64,000 bases of DNA from Jiella mangrovi. GTDB taxonomy: Bacteria > Pseudomonadota > Alphaproteobacteria > Rhizobiales > Rhizobiaceae. This document shows, one piece after another, positions 17,693-26,950 of the stretch (position 1 is its first letter; the number at the start of each line of letters is the position of its first letter). Location: contig NZ_JAGJCF010000007.1 of NCBI RefSeq assembly GCF_017815135.1, forward strand, positions 62,001-126,000, in the 5' to 3' direction. Made by a program: the position numbers and the translations under genes. The notes under the pieces are model-generated. The model searched no databases. It saw only the letters and a program-made list of their open reading frames with translations, and was not told where the DNA came from.

Positions 17693-19072
17693 ATGCTTGC
17701 CAATTCCCTCGTCGAACTGGATCGCCGGCATCTGATCCATCCCTTGAGTTCCTATCGCGGCCATGAGCAGGTCGGCGTGCGCGTCATGCGTTCGGCCAAG
17801 GGGGCGACCCTCACCGACAGCGAGGGCCACCAGCTTCTCGACGGCTTCGCCGGGCTTTGGTGCGTGAATGCCGGCTACGGCCATGAGAGCATCGTCGAGG
17901 CGGCGGCCGAGCAGATGCGCCGGCTGCCCTATGCGACGGGCTATTTCGATCTCGGCTCGGAGCCGGCGATCCGGCTCGCCGCCGAGATCGCCGACCGCGC
18001 GCCCGGCGATCTCGACCATGTCTTCTTCACCCTCGGCGGGTCGGACGCGGTGGACAGCACGGTCCGCTTCATCCGCTATTACAATCACGCCCGCGGCACG
18101 CCGCAGAAGGACCAGTTCATCTCGCTCTCGCAGGGCTTTCACGGCTCCTCGACGGTCGGCGCCGGGCTGACGGCACTGCCGGGTTTTCATGCCGGCTTCG
18201 GCGTTCCCCTCGACTGGCAGCACAAGATTTCGTCCCACTATGTCTACCGCAACCCGGTGGGCTCGGATCCTGCGACCATCATCGATGCCTCGGTGGCGGA
18301 GCTGAAGGCCAAGGTCGAGGAGATCGGACCCGACCGCGTCGCGGCCTTTTATGCCGAGCCGATCCAGGGTTCGGGCGGCGTATTGGTGCCGCCTGCCGGC
18401 TGGATGAAGGCGATGGCCGACACCTGCCGGGAGCTCGGTATTCTCTTCGTCGCCGACGAGGTCATCACCGGTTTCGGCCGCACCGGGCCGCTCTTCGCCT
18501 CAGAGGAAGACGGCATCGTCCCCGATTTCATCACCGTCGCCAAGGGGCTGACCTCGGGCTATGCGCCGCTCGGCGCGGTGCTCATGGCCGACCATGTCTA
18601 TCAGACCATCGCCGACGGCGCGGGCGAGGCCCTGATCGGCCACGGCTACACCTATTCGGGCCATCCGGTCAGCGCGGCGGTCGGGCTCGCCGTCCTCAAG
18701 CTCTATGAGGGCGGACTTCTGGACAATGGCCGCAAGGCCGGCGAGCGGCTGATGGCCGGCCTCCATGGCCTTTCGGATCATCCCCTCGTCGGCGACGTGC
18801 GCGGCCGGGGCATGCTGGCGGCGATCGAACTCGTCACCGACAAGGACGCCAAGACGCCCCTGCCGGCCGCCAGCGAGCCGTCCAGGCGCATCTTCGACCG
18901 CGCCTATCGCAACGGTCTCATCATTCGCGCTTTCGGCAACGGGGCGATCGGCTTTGCGCCGCCTTTGTGCTGCACCACCGAGGAGATCGACGAGATGGTG
19001 GCGCGGGCCGGCCGCGTCCTCGACGAGACCCTCGACGATCCCGATATTCGCGCCGTGATGAAGGGCGCGTGA
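17693..19072 (+). CDS. Class III PLP-dependent aminotransferase (omega-amino acid/putrescine-pyruvate type)
   Basis: A 459-residue fold-type I enzyme. It has HPLSSYRGHE near the start, GLWCVNAGYGH, TLGGSDAVDS, the cofactor aspartate in FVADEVITGFGRTG, and the PLP lysine in TVAKGLTSGYAPLG. The C-terminal RAFGNGAIGFAPPL is typical of omega-amino acid:pyruvate aminotransferases such as SpuC. It would move a terminal amino group from a diamine or omega-amino acid to pyruvate, giving an aldehyde for the nearby dehydrogenases. The GhrA-like reductase starts 5 bp downstream. The exact substrate is not decidable. Confidence 0.88.
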   Translation: MLANSLVELDRRHLIHPLSSYRGHEQVGVRVMRSAKGATLTDSEGHQLLDGFAGLWCVNAGYGHESIVEAAAEQMRRLPYATGYFDLGSEPAIRLAAEIADRAPGDLDHVFFTLGGSDAVDSTVRFIRYYNHARGTPQKDQFISLSQGFHGSSTVGAGLTALPGFHAGFGVPLDWQHKISSHYVYRNPVGSDPATIIDASVAELKAKVEEIGPDRVAAFYAEPIQGSGGVLVPPAGWMKAMADTCRELGILFVADEVITGFGRTGPLFASEEDGIVPDFITVAKGLTSGYAPLGAVLMADHVYQTIADGAGEALIGHGYTYSGHPVSAAVGLAVLKLYEGGLLDNGRKAGERLMAGLHGLSDHPLVGDVRGRGMLAAIELVTDKDAKTPLPAASEPSRRIFDRAYRNGLIIRAFGNGAIGFAPPLCCTTEEIDEMVARAGRVLDETLDDPDIRAVMKGA

Positions 19073-19077
19073 GCGCC

Positions 19078-20238
19078 ATGGCGCTGCTTTACCTGTCGAG
19101 CGCCGAGCGGGCCGCCATCTGGCGACCGATCTTCGAGCGCGAGCTGGCGGAGGTGCCCTTCGTCGAGGGGGAAGCGGCGGTCGAGGACCCCGCCTCGATC
19201 CGCTACATCGCCGGCTGGACGCTGCCCGACGGCGTCTTCGAGCGATATCCCAATGTCGAGATGGTTCTGTCGGTCGGCGCCGGTGTCGATCAGTTCGACC
19301 TCGCCCACCTTCCGCAGAATGTTCTGGTGGCGCGCACCGTCACGCCGAGCATCGGCGAAATGATGCGCGACTATACGGTCCTCGGCGTCCTCGCCATGCA
19401 CCGGGATCTGCCGCGCTACGTCGACCAGCAGCGGCGTGGTCTGTGGGAGAGCGGCCCGGTGGCGCTCGCCCGGCGCCGACAGGTCGGCGTGATGGGTCTC
19501 GGGCAACTGGGCCTGGCAACCTTGGAAGCGCTTCGCCCCTTCGGCTTTCGTCTGGCGGGCTGGTCCCGCTCGGCGCGCGAGATCGCCGGTGTCGAGACCT
19601 TTTGCGGGAAGGACGGGCTCCAGCCCTTTCTGGCCGGCACGGATATTCTGGTCTGCCTTCTGCCCCTGACCGACGAAACCCGCAACATCCTCGATGCCGG
19701 GCTGTTTGCCGCCCTGCCCAAGGGCGCCTGTCTCGTCCATGCCGGCCGCGGTCGGCAGCTCGATCACGAGGCGCTTTTAGAAGCGCTCGACAGCGGCCAT
19801 TTGCGCGGCGCCTTTCTCGACGTGACCGAGCCCGAACCGCTGCCCGCCGGCCATCCCTTCTGGTCCCATCCGTCGGTCGTTTTGACCCCGCATGTGGCGA
19901 CGATGACCGATTTCGAAGAGGGCGCCCTGTCCGCCATAGCGAGCCTTCGGGCGCATCTGGCGGGCGCATCAATCCAGGGTTTGTCGATCGCGAACGCGGC
20001 TACTGAGGCTCCGCCGAATCTTCCGCAGGCAACGGATTTTCGAAACAAGATGCCGCCAGGACCACCGGTTTTGACGTTTCCGAAAGGCCGGCACCTGCGA
20101 AAGTCTTGTGCAGAACGGCCGCTGCACATCCTGTGTGCAACGCAACAACACGCTCGAAAGAAGGGAACATACGCCCCTTCGAAAGCGGCATCCGCCGGCA
20201 GAGCGCCCGACCATGAGGGAGTTCACGGCGCAGAATAA
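19078..20238 (+). CDS. ghrA: Glyoxylate/hydroxypyruvate reductase A-like protein with frameshifted C terminus
   Basis: A 2-hydroxyacid dehydrogenase reducing glyoxylate or hydroxypyruvate with NAD(P)H. The nucleotide loop is GVMGLGQLG. Catalytic parts are VHAGRGRQLD (arginine), TEPEPLP (glutamate) and VVLTPHVATMTD (histidine). The conserved domain ends near RAHLAG at 19963. From there the frame runs on for about 90 odd residues to 20238, while the neighbouring frame reads RINPGFVDRERGY and stops at 20006, the expected family ending. Adding one G to the GGG at 19962-19964 restores it. So the original gene was 19078-20006 (about 309 residues), with a one-base loss or a sequencing error. Active-site residues lie before the shift, so the protein may still work. 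Confidence 0.85.
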   Translation: MALLYLSSAERAAIWRPIFERELAEVPFVEGEAAVEDPASIRYIAGWTLPDGVFERYPNVEMVLSVGAGVDQFDLAHLPQNVLVARTVTPSIGEMMRDYTVLGVLAMHRDLPRYVDQQRRGLWESGPVALARRRQVGVMGLGQLGLATLEALRPFGFRLAGWSRSAREIAGVETFCGKDGLQPFLAGTDILVCLLPLTDETRNILDAGLFAALPKGACLVHAGRGRQLDHEALLEALDSGHLRGAFLDVTEPEPLPAGHPFWSHPSVVLTPHVATMTDFEEGALSAIASLRAHLAGASIQGLSIANAATEAPPNLPQATDFRNKMPPGPPVLTFPKGRHLRKSCAERPLHILCATQQHARKKGTYAPSKAASAGRAPDHEGVHGAE

Positions 20239-20291
20239 AATGCCGATCCGCGAGGTCGGCATCGAGCCCTACTCTGACCGGAGGTTCGCCC

Positions 20292-20996
20292 TTGCAAGTG
20301 ACGCCAGCCAAATTCAAGGTTCTGACCTTCGACGTCGTCGGAACGCTGATCGACTTCGAGGCCGGGTTGACCGGCGGCCTGATGGCCATTGCGGAGGAAA
20401 GCGGCGTCGACCTCGACGGCGAAGCGGCGCTGGCGCTCTACGGGGAGTGCCGCCGCGACCCCGCTGCCGAAAAGTTTCCCGACGATCTCGCCCGCTGCTA
20501 TCAGGTCATCGCCGCTCGCTTCGGCCTGCCGACGGGTGACGAATACGGTGCGCGGATGGTCGAGGCGGTCGCCGCCTCCCCCGCCTTTCCCGACAGCGTT
20601 TCAGCGCTGAAACGGCTCGGCGGGCATTTTCGCCTCGTTGCGATGACCAACGCGCGGCGCTGGGCATTCGAGCGCTTCTCCACCGCGCTCGCCGATCCGT
20701 TCTGGAAAGTCTTCACCACCGACGACACCGGGACGGAAAAGCCCGATCCGGCGTTCTTCGAACACGTCTTTGCCGATCTGGCCGGACACGGCATCGCCAA
20801 GGCCGATATCCTGCACGTGGCCCAGAGCCAATATCACGACATCGGAATCTCGCGGCAGCTGGGCATGACCAATTGCTGGATCGAGCGGCGCCACGGCCGG
20901 GCCGGCTATGGCGGGACCATCGCGCCCGAAAGTTTTACCGAGCCGGATTTCCACTTCACGTCGCTCGCCGCACTGGCCGACGCAGTCGAAGCTTGA
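20292..20996 (+). CDS. HAD-superfamily hydrolase
   Basis: A 234-residue HAD hydrolase. Motif 1 is VLTFDVVGTLIDFE with the nucleophile aspartate. Motif 2 is RLVAMTNARR, motif 3 has the lysine in GTEKPDPAFF, and the last part holds LHVAQSQYHDIGIS. A cap of helices lies between motifs 1 and 2. The TTG start at 20292 is supported by GGAGG seven bases upstream; a GTG two codons later is an alternative. It precedes the ABC transporter genes by about 60 bp and may be co-transcribed with them. It is one of three HAD hydrolases in this window; the substrate is unknown. Confidence 0.82.
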   Translation: MQVTPAKFKVLTFDVVGTLIDFEAGLTGGLMAIAEESGVDLDGEAALALYGECRRDPAAEKFPDDLARCYQVIAARFGLPTGDEYGARMVEAVAASPAFPDSVSALKRLGGHFRLVAMTNARRWAFERFSTALADPFWKVFTTDDTGTEKPDPAFFEHVFADLAGHGIAKADILHVAQSQYHDIGISRQLGMTNCWIERRHGRAGYGGTIAPESFTEPDFHFTSLAALADAVEA

Positions 20997-21058
20997 TGCA
21001 ACCGCCGCAAGTCTCACCAACGAGGCTGGGGCTTCCTGACACGAAAAGGGGTCGACAG

Positions 21059-22672
21059 ATGAGCAATGACAATGTGACGAACTGGTCCGGTCGCGATGAC
21101 CGGATGGTCGAGAATGCCATTCGCCGCGGCGCCACGCGTCGCGAGCTTCTCCAGCTTCTGATGGCGAGCGGCATCGGCCTTGCGGCCGGCGGCACGATCA
21201 TCGGGCGGGCGACGAAAGCGTTCGCCGATACCCCGAAATCCGGCGGCTCGATCACCGCCGCGGGCTGGTCTGCCTCCACCGCCGACACGCTCGATCCGGC
21301 CAAGGCATCGCTTTCGACCGACTATGTGCGCTGCTGCGCCTTCTACAACCGCCTGACCTTTCTGGCCGACGGCGGCGAGCTGCAGATGGAGCTGGCCGAG
21401 AATATCGAGACCAAGGACGCCAAGACCTGGAAAGTCACGTTGCGGCCGGATGTGACCTTCCACGACGGCAAGACGCTGACCACCGACGACGTCATCTACT
21501 CGATGAACCGTCACAAGGACGAGAGCGTCGGCTCGAAGGCCGCCGCCATGGCCAAGCAGATGGAGACCTTCCGCAAGATCGACGACCGGGTCATGGAGAT
21601 CGAGCTCTCCGCCCCCAACGCCGATCTGCCGATCATCCTGTCGCTGCACCACTTCATGATCGTCGCCGACGGCACCACGGATTTTTCCAAGGCCAATGGC
21701 ACCGGCGCCTTCAAATGCGATGTGTTCGAGCCGGGGGTCCGCTCGGTGGGCGTCAAGAACGAGAACTACTGGAAGGACCAGCTTCCCCATCTCGACAGTT
21801 TCGAGTTCATCGCGATTTCCGACGAGCCGGCCCGCGTCAACGCGCTGCTTTCCGGCGACATCGCGCTGGCGGCCCCCGTCAATCCGCGTTCGATTCGGCG
21901 GCTGGAGGGCGTCGAGGGGATCAACCTATCGAAGACGACCTCGGGCAACTATACCGATCTCAACGTCCGCCTCGACATGAACCCCGGAGACAAGGCCGGC
22001 TTCGTCGAAGGCATGAAGTATCTGATCAATCGCGAGACCATCAAGCGCTCGGTCCTGCGCGATCTCGCCGTGATCGCCAACGACCAGCCGGTTTCGCCCA
22101 ACGACAAATATTACAACAAGGAGCTGCAGGCGAAGGAGTACGACCCGGAGAAGGCCAAGAGCCTGTTCAAGAAGGCCGGTGTCCTCGGCCAGTCGATTCC
22201 GATCATCACCTCGGACGCGGCGAGCTCAGCCGTCGATATGGCGACCGTGGTCCAGCAGGCCGGCCAGGAGATCGGCATGCCCTTCGACGTGCAGCGCGTC
22301 CCCTCCGACGGCTACTGGTCGAACTACTGGCTGAAGGCGCCGATCCACTTCGGCAACATCAATCCGCGCCCGACCCCGGACATCCTGTTCTCGCTGCTCT
22401 ACGCCTCGGACGCGCCCTGGAACGAGAGCCAGTACAAGTCCGGGAAATTCGACAAGATGCTGGTCGAGGCGCGCGGCTCCCTCGACGAGGCCAAGCGCAA
22501 ATCGATCTATGACGAGATGCAGGTAATGGTCTCGAACGAGGCGGGAACGGTGATTCCGGTCTGGATGTCCAACGTCGACGTCCTGTCGTCGAAACTGAAG
22601 GGCCTGAAGCCCAACCCGCTCGGCGGCATGATGGGCTATGCCTTCGCCGAATATGTCTGGCTGGACGACTGA
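21059..22672 (+). CDS. ABC transporter family 5 substrate-binding protein (peptide/opine/nickel type), Tat-exported
   Basis: A 537-residue periplasmic binding protein. The N terminus has a twin-arginine signal (ATRRELLQLLMAS, residues about 25-37) followed by a hydrophobic stretch and an ADT cleavage region. The mature part is a family 5 solute-binding protein: TLDPAKAS, WKVTLRPDVTFHDGKTLTTDDVIYS and the late DEAKRKSIYDEMQ helix. The ATG at 21059 follows AAAAGGGG by eight bases. It is the first gene of a full transporter with two permeases and a double ATPase. The ligand is likely a peptide, opine or other N-substituted amino acid, inferred from the deacetylase and oxidase neighbours. Confidence 0.92.
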   Translation: MSNDNVTNWSGRDDRMVENAIRRGATRRELLQLLMASGIGLAAGGTIIGRATKAFADTPKSGGSITAAGWSASTADTLDPAKASLSTDYVRCCAFYNRLTFLADGGELQMELAENIETKDAKTWKVTLRPDVTFHDGKTLTTDDVIYSMNRHKDESVGSKAAAMAKQMETFRKIDDRVMEIELSAPNADLPIILSLHHFMIVADGTTDFSKANGTGAFKCDVFEPGVRSVGVKNENYWKDQLPHLDSFEFIAISDEPARVNALLSGDIALAAPVNPRSIRRLEGVEGINLSKTTSGNYTDLNVRLDMNPGDKAGFVEGMKYLINRETIKRSVLRDLAVIANDQPVSPNDKYYNKELQAKEYDPEKAKSLFKKAGVLGQSIPIITSDAASSAVDMATVVQQAGQEIGMPFDVQRVPSDGYWSNYWLKAPIHFGNINPRPTPDILFSLLYASDAPWNESQYKSGKFDKMLVEARGSLDEAKRKSIYDEMQVMVSNEAGTVIPVWMSNVDVLSSKLKGLKPNPLGGMMGYAFAEYVWLDD

Positions 22673-22746
22673 TCCACCGCCCTTTCGGCCGGGCGCTCCG
22701 TGCCCGGCCGTAGACCTTCACGCGATCACTGGGAGCTGTCGCCGCC

Positions 22747-23703
22747 ATGAATGCCCTCATCGCCCGGCTCGTCGCCAAGCGCCTGGGGATCATGCTGATC
22801 TCCCTCCTGATCGTCGCCTTCGCCGTGTTCTTCGCGACCGAACTCCTGCCGGGCGACGTCGCGCAGATCCTGCTCGGCCAGTCTGCGACGCCGGAGGCGG
22901 TCGCCGGTCTTCGCAAGGCGATGCATCTCGACCAGCCGGCCTTCCTGCGCTTCTTGTACTGGCTCGGCGGGCTCATGACCGGCGATCTCGGGCGCTCTTA
23001 TGCCAACAATCGCGAGGTCGCCGATCTCATCGCCGGGCGGCTGGCGAATTCGCTCGAACTCGCCTTCGTCACGACGCTGTTCTCGGTGCCGATCGCCCTC
23101 ACCCTCGGCATCACCGCGGCGATGTTCCGCGGCTCGACCTATGACCGGCTCGTCTCGGTCTTCACCGTTTCGGTGATCTCGATCCCCGAATTCATGGTGG
23201 CGACGCTCGCGGTTCTGGTCTTCGCGGTCTATCTCAAATGGCTGCCGGCCCTGTCGGTCGCCAATGACGTGCACGGGCTCGGCGAGCTCCTGCGCATCTA
23301 CGCGATGCCGGTCATCACCCTGTCCTTCGTCGTCTCGGCCCAGATGATCCGGATGACGCGGGCGGCGGTCATCGACACTCTCGACACCGCCTATGTGGAG
23401 ATGGCGCTGCTCAAGGGCGCGTCCCGCAGGAGGATCGTCCTCAAGCACGCGCTGCCCAACGCCCTCGGCCCGATCGTCAACGCCATGGCGCTGTCGCTCT
23501 CCTATCTTCTGGGCGGCGTCATCATCGTCGAGACGATCTTCAACTATCCGGGCGTTGCCAAGCTGATGGTGGACGCCGTCTCCACCCGCGACCTTCCGCT
23601 CATCCAGTCCTGCGCGATGATCTTCTGCGTCAGCTATCTTCTCCTGATCCTGATCGCCGACCTCGTCGCGATCATGGCCAACCCGCGGCTGCGGAACCAA
23701 TGA
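22747..23703 (+). CDS. ABC transporter permease, DppB type
   Basis: A 318-residue inner-membrane protein with an N-terminal membrane helix, a short periplasmic loop and five further helices, as in DppB/OppB. The cytoplasmic coupling segment MALLKGASRRRIVLKHALPNALGPI is the EAA loop that docks to the ATPase. It lies about 75 bp after the binding protein and overlaps the next permease by four bases (ATGA). Confidence 0.93.
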   Translation: MNALIARLVAKRLGIMLISLLIVAFAVFFATELLPGDVAQILLGQSATPEAVAGLRKAMHLDQPAFLRFLYWLGGLMTGDLGRSYANNREVADLIAGRLANSLELAFVTTLFSVPIALTLGITAAMFRGSTYDRLVSVFTVSVISIPEFMVATLAVLVFAVYLKWLPALSVANDVHGLGELLRIYAMPVITLSFVVSAQMIRMTRAAVIDTLDTAYVEMALLKGASRRRIVLKHALPNALGPIVNAMALSLSYLLGGVIIVETIFNYPGVAKLMVDAVSTRDLPLIQSCAMIFCVSYLLLILIADLVAIMANPRLRNQ

Positions 23704-24551
23704 CGATGACGATCACAAATCCCGGCCGCAAAGGCCGCTTCGGCTGGCACATGAACGCCGTCGGCATCATCGGCGCGGCGATCATCCTGTTCTGGATGGT
23801 GGTGGCGATCGCCGCGCCCTGGATCAGCCCCTATCCGGTCGGCAAGATCGTCGATTTCGACTATTACGGGCCGATGTCGTCGCAGTTCTGGCTCGGGACC
23901 GACTATCTGGGCCGCGACATGCTCTCCCGCGTCCTGATGGGCGCGCGCTACACCGTCGGCATCTCGCTGGCCGCCGTCACCCTCGCCTGTTTCGTCGGGG
24001 TGACGCTCGGGATGATCGCGGCTGTGATCGGCGGCTGGTTCGACCCGGTTCTGTCCCGCTTTCTCGACGCGCTGAACTCGATCCCCTCTTTGATGTTCGG
24101 CCTCGTCGTGGTGGCGTCGGTGGGCAGCTCGATGACGGTGCTCGTCCTGACCATCGCCGTCCTCTACGCTCCCGGCAGCTACCGTTTCGCCCGGGCGCTC
24201 GCCGTCAACGTCAACGCCATGGACTTCGTCACGGTGGCGCGGGCGCGCGGCGAAGGCACCATCTACACGATCCGCGAGGAGATCTTCCCGAACATCATCG
24301 GCCCGGTTCTGGCCGATTTCGGCCTGCGTTTCGTCTTCATCGTGCTCCTTTTGTCGGGCCTGTCCTTCCTCGGCCTCGGCGTCCAGCCGCCGAACGCTGA
24401 CTGGGGCGCGCTGGTGCGCGAGAATATCGGCAGCCTCTCCTTCGGGGCTCCGGCGGTGATCGTGCCCTCGATCGCCATCGCCAGCCTGACGATCTCGGTC
24501 AACATGCTGATCGACAACCTTCCCCGGCGCATCCGCGACAGGAGCGATTGA
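23700..24551 (+). CDS. ABC transporter permease, DppC type
   Basis: A 283-residue partner permease. It has the DppC-like N-terminal helix (about 22-44), a LGTDYLGRDMLSRVLMGAR segment and the coupling loop VARARGEGTIYTIREEIFPNIIGP. Two methionines start the frame (23700 and 23706); the first overlaps the stop of the upstream permease. Its own stop overlaps the ATG of the ATPase gene (TGATG), so all transporter parts are translationally coupled. Confidence 0.93.
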   Translation: MTMTITNPGRKGRFGWHMNAVGIIGAAIILFWMVVAIAAPWISPYPVGKIVDFDYYGPMSSQFWLGTDYLGRDMLSRVLMGARYTVGISLAAVTLACFVGVTLGMIAAVIGGWFDPVLSRFLDALNSIPSLMFGLVVVASVGSSMTVLVLTIAVLYAPGSYRFARALAVNVNAMDFVTVARARGEGTIYTIREEIFPNIIGPVLADFGLRFVFIVLLLSGLSFLGLGVQPPNADWGALVRENIGSLSFGAPAVIVPSIAIASLTISVNMLIDNLPRRIRDRSD

Positions 24552-26212
24552 TGGGCAAAATCATCGAAATCCGCGATCTCCGCGTCGAGGCGAAGACCGA
24601 TTCCGGCCGCGTCGTCGAGATCATCAAGGGCGTCGATCTGTCCGTCGCCGATGGCGAGATCGTCGCGCTGATCGGCGAGAGCGGCTCGGGCAAGACGACC
24701 ATCGCCCTCACCCTTCTTGGCCATACGAGGCCGGGATGCGCGATCACCGGCGGCGAGGTGGTCGTCGCGGGGCGCGATACGGTGACGATGAGCGAGGCGC
24801 AGAAACGGGCGCTCCGCGGCACCGAGGTCGCCTATGTCCCGCAATCGGCGGCGGCCGCCTTCAATCCGTCGAAGACCATCATGGACCAGGTGGTCGAGGT
24901 CGCCAAGATCCATCACCTCATGCCGCTGCCCGAGGCCCGCAAGAAGGCCGTGGAGCTCTTCAAGGCGCTGGCGCTGCCCGAGCCCGAAACGATCGGCCAG
25001 CGCTATCCGCACCAGGTCTCCGGCGGCCAGCTGCAGCGCCTGTCGGCGGCCATGGCGCTGATCGGCGATCCGAAGGTGATGGTCTTCGACGAGCCGACGA
25101 CGGCCCTCGACGTGACGACACAGATCGAGGTTCTGCGCGCCTTCAAATCGGTGATGCGCGAGCGCGGCATGGCCGGCATCTACGTCTCCCACGATCTGGC
25201 CGTCGTCGCCCAGATCGCCGACCGGATCGTCGTCCTGAAGGGCGGCGAGGTCCAGGAGGTGGGCACCGCCGAAACGATCATCAATCAGCCGACCCACAGC
25301 TATACCAAGGCGCTGATCGAGGCGTTCCACCCCAAGGGGCGGGATCCGGACGCGCGGCCCGAAAGCGCCGAGCCGCAGCCGATCCTGAAGGTTTCGGGTC
25401 TGACGGCCGGATATGGCGCCGTCGGCAGCGACGGCCTGCCGAAATTCGTCATCCTGAAGGACATCGACCTCGAGCTGGAACGCGGCCGAAGCCTCGGCGT
25501 CATCGGCGAATCGGGCAGCGGCAAATCCACCTTGGCACGGGTCATCGCGGGCCTGCTGCCGGCGGCGAAGGGTAGCGTCGCGATGGACGGTGTTTCCCTC
25601 GGCCAGCGCACGAAGGATCGCTCCAAGGAGGAGCTGCGCAAGCTTCAGATCGTCTTCCAGCTGGCCGACACCGCGCTGAACCCCAACAAACCCGTCGGCG
25701 CGATCGTGGCGCGGCCGCTGGCCTTCTATCACGGGATGGGCGGCCGCGAGCGAGAGGCCGAGGTCGACCGGCTCCTCGACATGGTGCGCCTGCCCAAGGC
25801 GCTCAGGCACCGGCTGCCGTCCGAGCTTTCGGGCGGGCAGAAGCAGCGGATCAATTTTGCAAGAGCGCTCGCGGCCCGGCCCGAACTGATCCTGTGTGAC
25901 GAGATCACTTCGGCGCTCGATACGGTGGTCGCAGCCGCCATTCTCGAGCTTCTCGACGAATTGCAGCGCGAGCTCGGCCTCACCTACATGTTCATCAGCC
26001 ACGATCTTTCGACCGTCGAGGCGGTCTGCGACCGTGTCGCGGTGATGTATCGGGGGGAAAAGGTCGAGGAGATGCCGACGAGCCGGATGCAGTCCGGCGC
26101 CGAGCATCCCTATTCGAAACTCCTGATCGCCTCGGTCCCCAAGCTCGACACCGGCTGGCTGGACGGCCTGCACCAAAATCCCGCCATTTCCGAGGGCATG
26201 AACAGGGCCTGA
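24551..26212 (+). CDS. Dipeptide-type ABC transporter ATPase, DppD-DppF fusion
   Basis: A 553-residue protein with two complete nucleotide-binding domains. The first has Walker A GESGSGKTT, signature VSGGQLQRL and Walker B VMVFDEPTTALD. The second has GESGSGKST, LSGGQKQRI and LILCDEITSALD. An oligopeptide-transporter C-terminal extension follows each (HSYTKALIEAF and HPYSKLLIASV). It powers uptake through the two permeases. The fused form is common in rhizobia. The gene ends 27 bp before the convergent Lrp-type regulator, with no obvious terminator between. Confidence 0.93.
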   Translation: MGKIIEIRDLRVEAKTDSGRVVEIIKGVDLSVADGEIVALIGESGSGKTTIALTLLGHTRPGCAITGGEVVVAGRDTVTMSEAQKRALRGTEVAYVPQSAAAAFNPSKTIMDQVVEVAKIHHLMPLPEARKKAVELFKALALPEPETIGQRYPHQVSGGQLQRLSAAMALIGDPKVMVFDEPTTALDVTTQIEVLRAFKSVMRERGMAGIYVSHDLAVVAQIADRIVVLKGGEVQEVGTAETIINQPTHSYTKALIEAFHPKGRDPDARPESAEPQPILKVSGLTAGYGAVGSDGLPKFVILKDIDLELERGRSLGVIGESGSGKSTLARVIAGLLPAAKGSVAMDGVSLGQRTKDRSKEELRKLQIVFQLADTALNPNKPVGAIVARPLAFYHGMGGREREAEVDRLLDMVRLPKALRHRLPSELSGGQKQRINFARALAARPELILCDEITSALDTVVAAAILELLDELQRELGLTYMFISHDLSTVEAVCDRVAVMYRGEKVEEMPTSRMQSGAEHPYSKLLIASVPKLDTGWLDGLHQNPAISEGMNRA

Positions 26213-26239
26213 ACCACGGGACGGGAAGGCGAAGGACCG

Positions 26240-26749
26240 TCAGGCCGCCGAAACCTCGTCCCCGAACAGCTTGTTCAGCGGCAGATGCGCCTTGATGAAG
26301 GGCGACTTGATCACGACGAAGCTGAAATACTTGTCGATGCCGACGTCCTGATCGAGCAGGTTCTCGATGATCGACTGGTAGTGGACGATGCCGGAGGTGA
26401 TGAACTTCAGGAGATAATCGTAGCCGCCCGAGACGAGATGACACTCGATGCAGGCATCGACCTTGCGAACCGCCGCCTGGAACCGGTCGAAATCCACATG
26501 GCGATGATTCTTCAGCGTCACCTCGGTGAAGACCGTCAGGACCTCGCCCAGCTTGGCGATGTCGATCTGGGCCGAATAGCCGGTGATGTAGCCCGCCGCC
26601 TGCAGGCGCTTCATCCTCGTCAGACAGGGACTGGGCGATAGGTTGATGAGTTCGGCCAGCTCGACATTGGTGATCCGACCGTTCTTCTGCAGTTCGCAGA
26701 GAATCTTCACATCGATCATGTCGAGTTTCATGCGCGTGCCCGTCGTCAT
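26240..26749 (-). CDS. Lrp/AsnC family transcriptional regulator
   Basis: A 169-residue DNA-binding regulator that usually senses an amino acid. The N-terminal winged HTH is visible (MIDVKILCELQKNGRITNVELAELINLSPSPCLTRMKRL), here described by its ends only, followed by the RAM ligand domain (about 75-150) with the VSGGYDYLLKF turn. Two adjacent ATGs (26752, 26749) follow GAAGAGAG; I use the second, and a third at 26731 is possible. It is divergent from the DadA-like oxidase and convergent with the transporter, so it is the likely local regulator of both. Confidence 0.9.
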   Translation of the reverse strand: MTTGTRMKLDMIDVKILCELQKNGRITNVELAELINLSPSPCLTRMKRLQAAGYITGYSAQIDIAKLGEVLTVFTEVTLKNHRHVDFDRFQAAVRKVDACIECHLVSGGYDYLLKFITSGIVHYQSIIENLLDQDVGIDKYFSFVVIKSPFIKAHLPLNKLFGDEVSAA

Positions 26750-26950
26750 CATCTCTCTCTTCGCGCGGCAGAATAATCTGTGAGAGTGGTCCGGTTCGGC
26801 TCCACTGGCAAGCCGTGATCTCGTATTCACCGGAAAAATCAAGTTCCGCGCGCCCCGTCGGCGACGGCATGAAATGCTGCATGACGACGGGATTGATCGT
26901 TTTTGCTCTCCCGTCCGGGGGTACACTCGAGGCATAGTCAGGAGTCAGCC

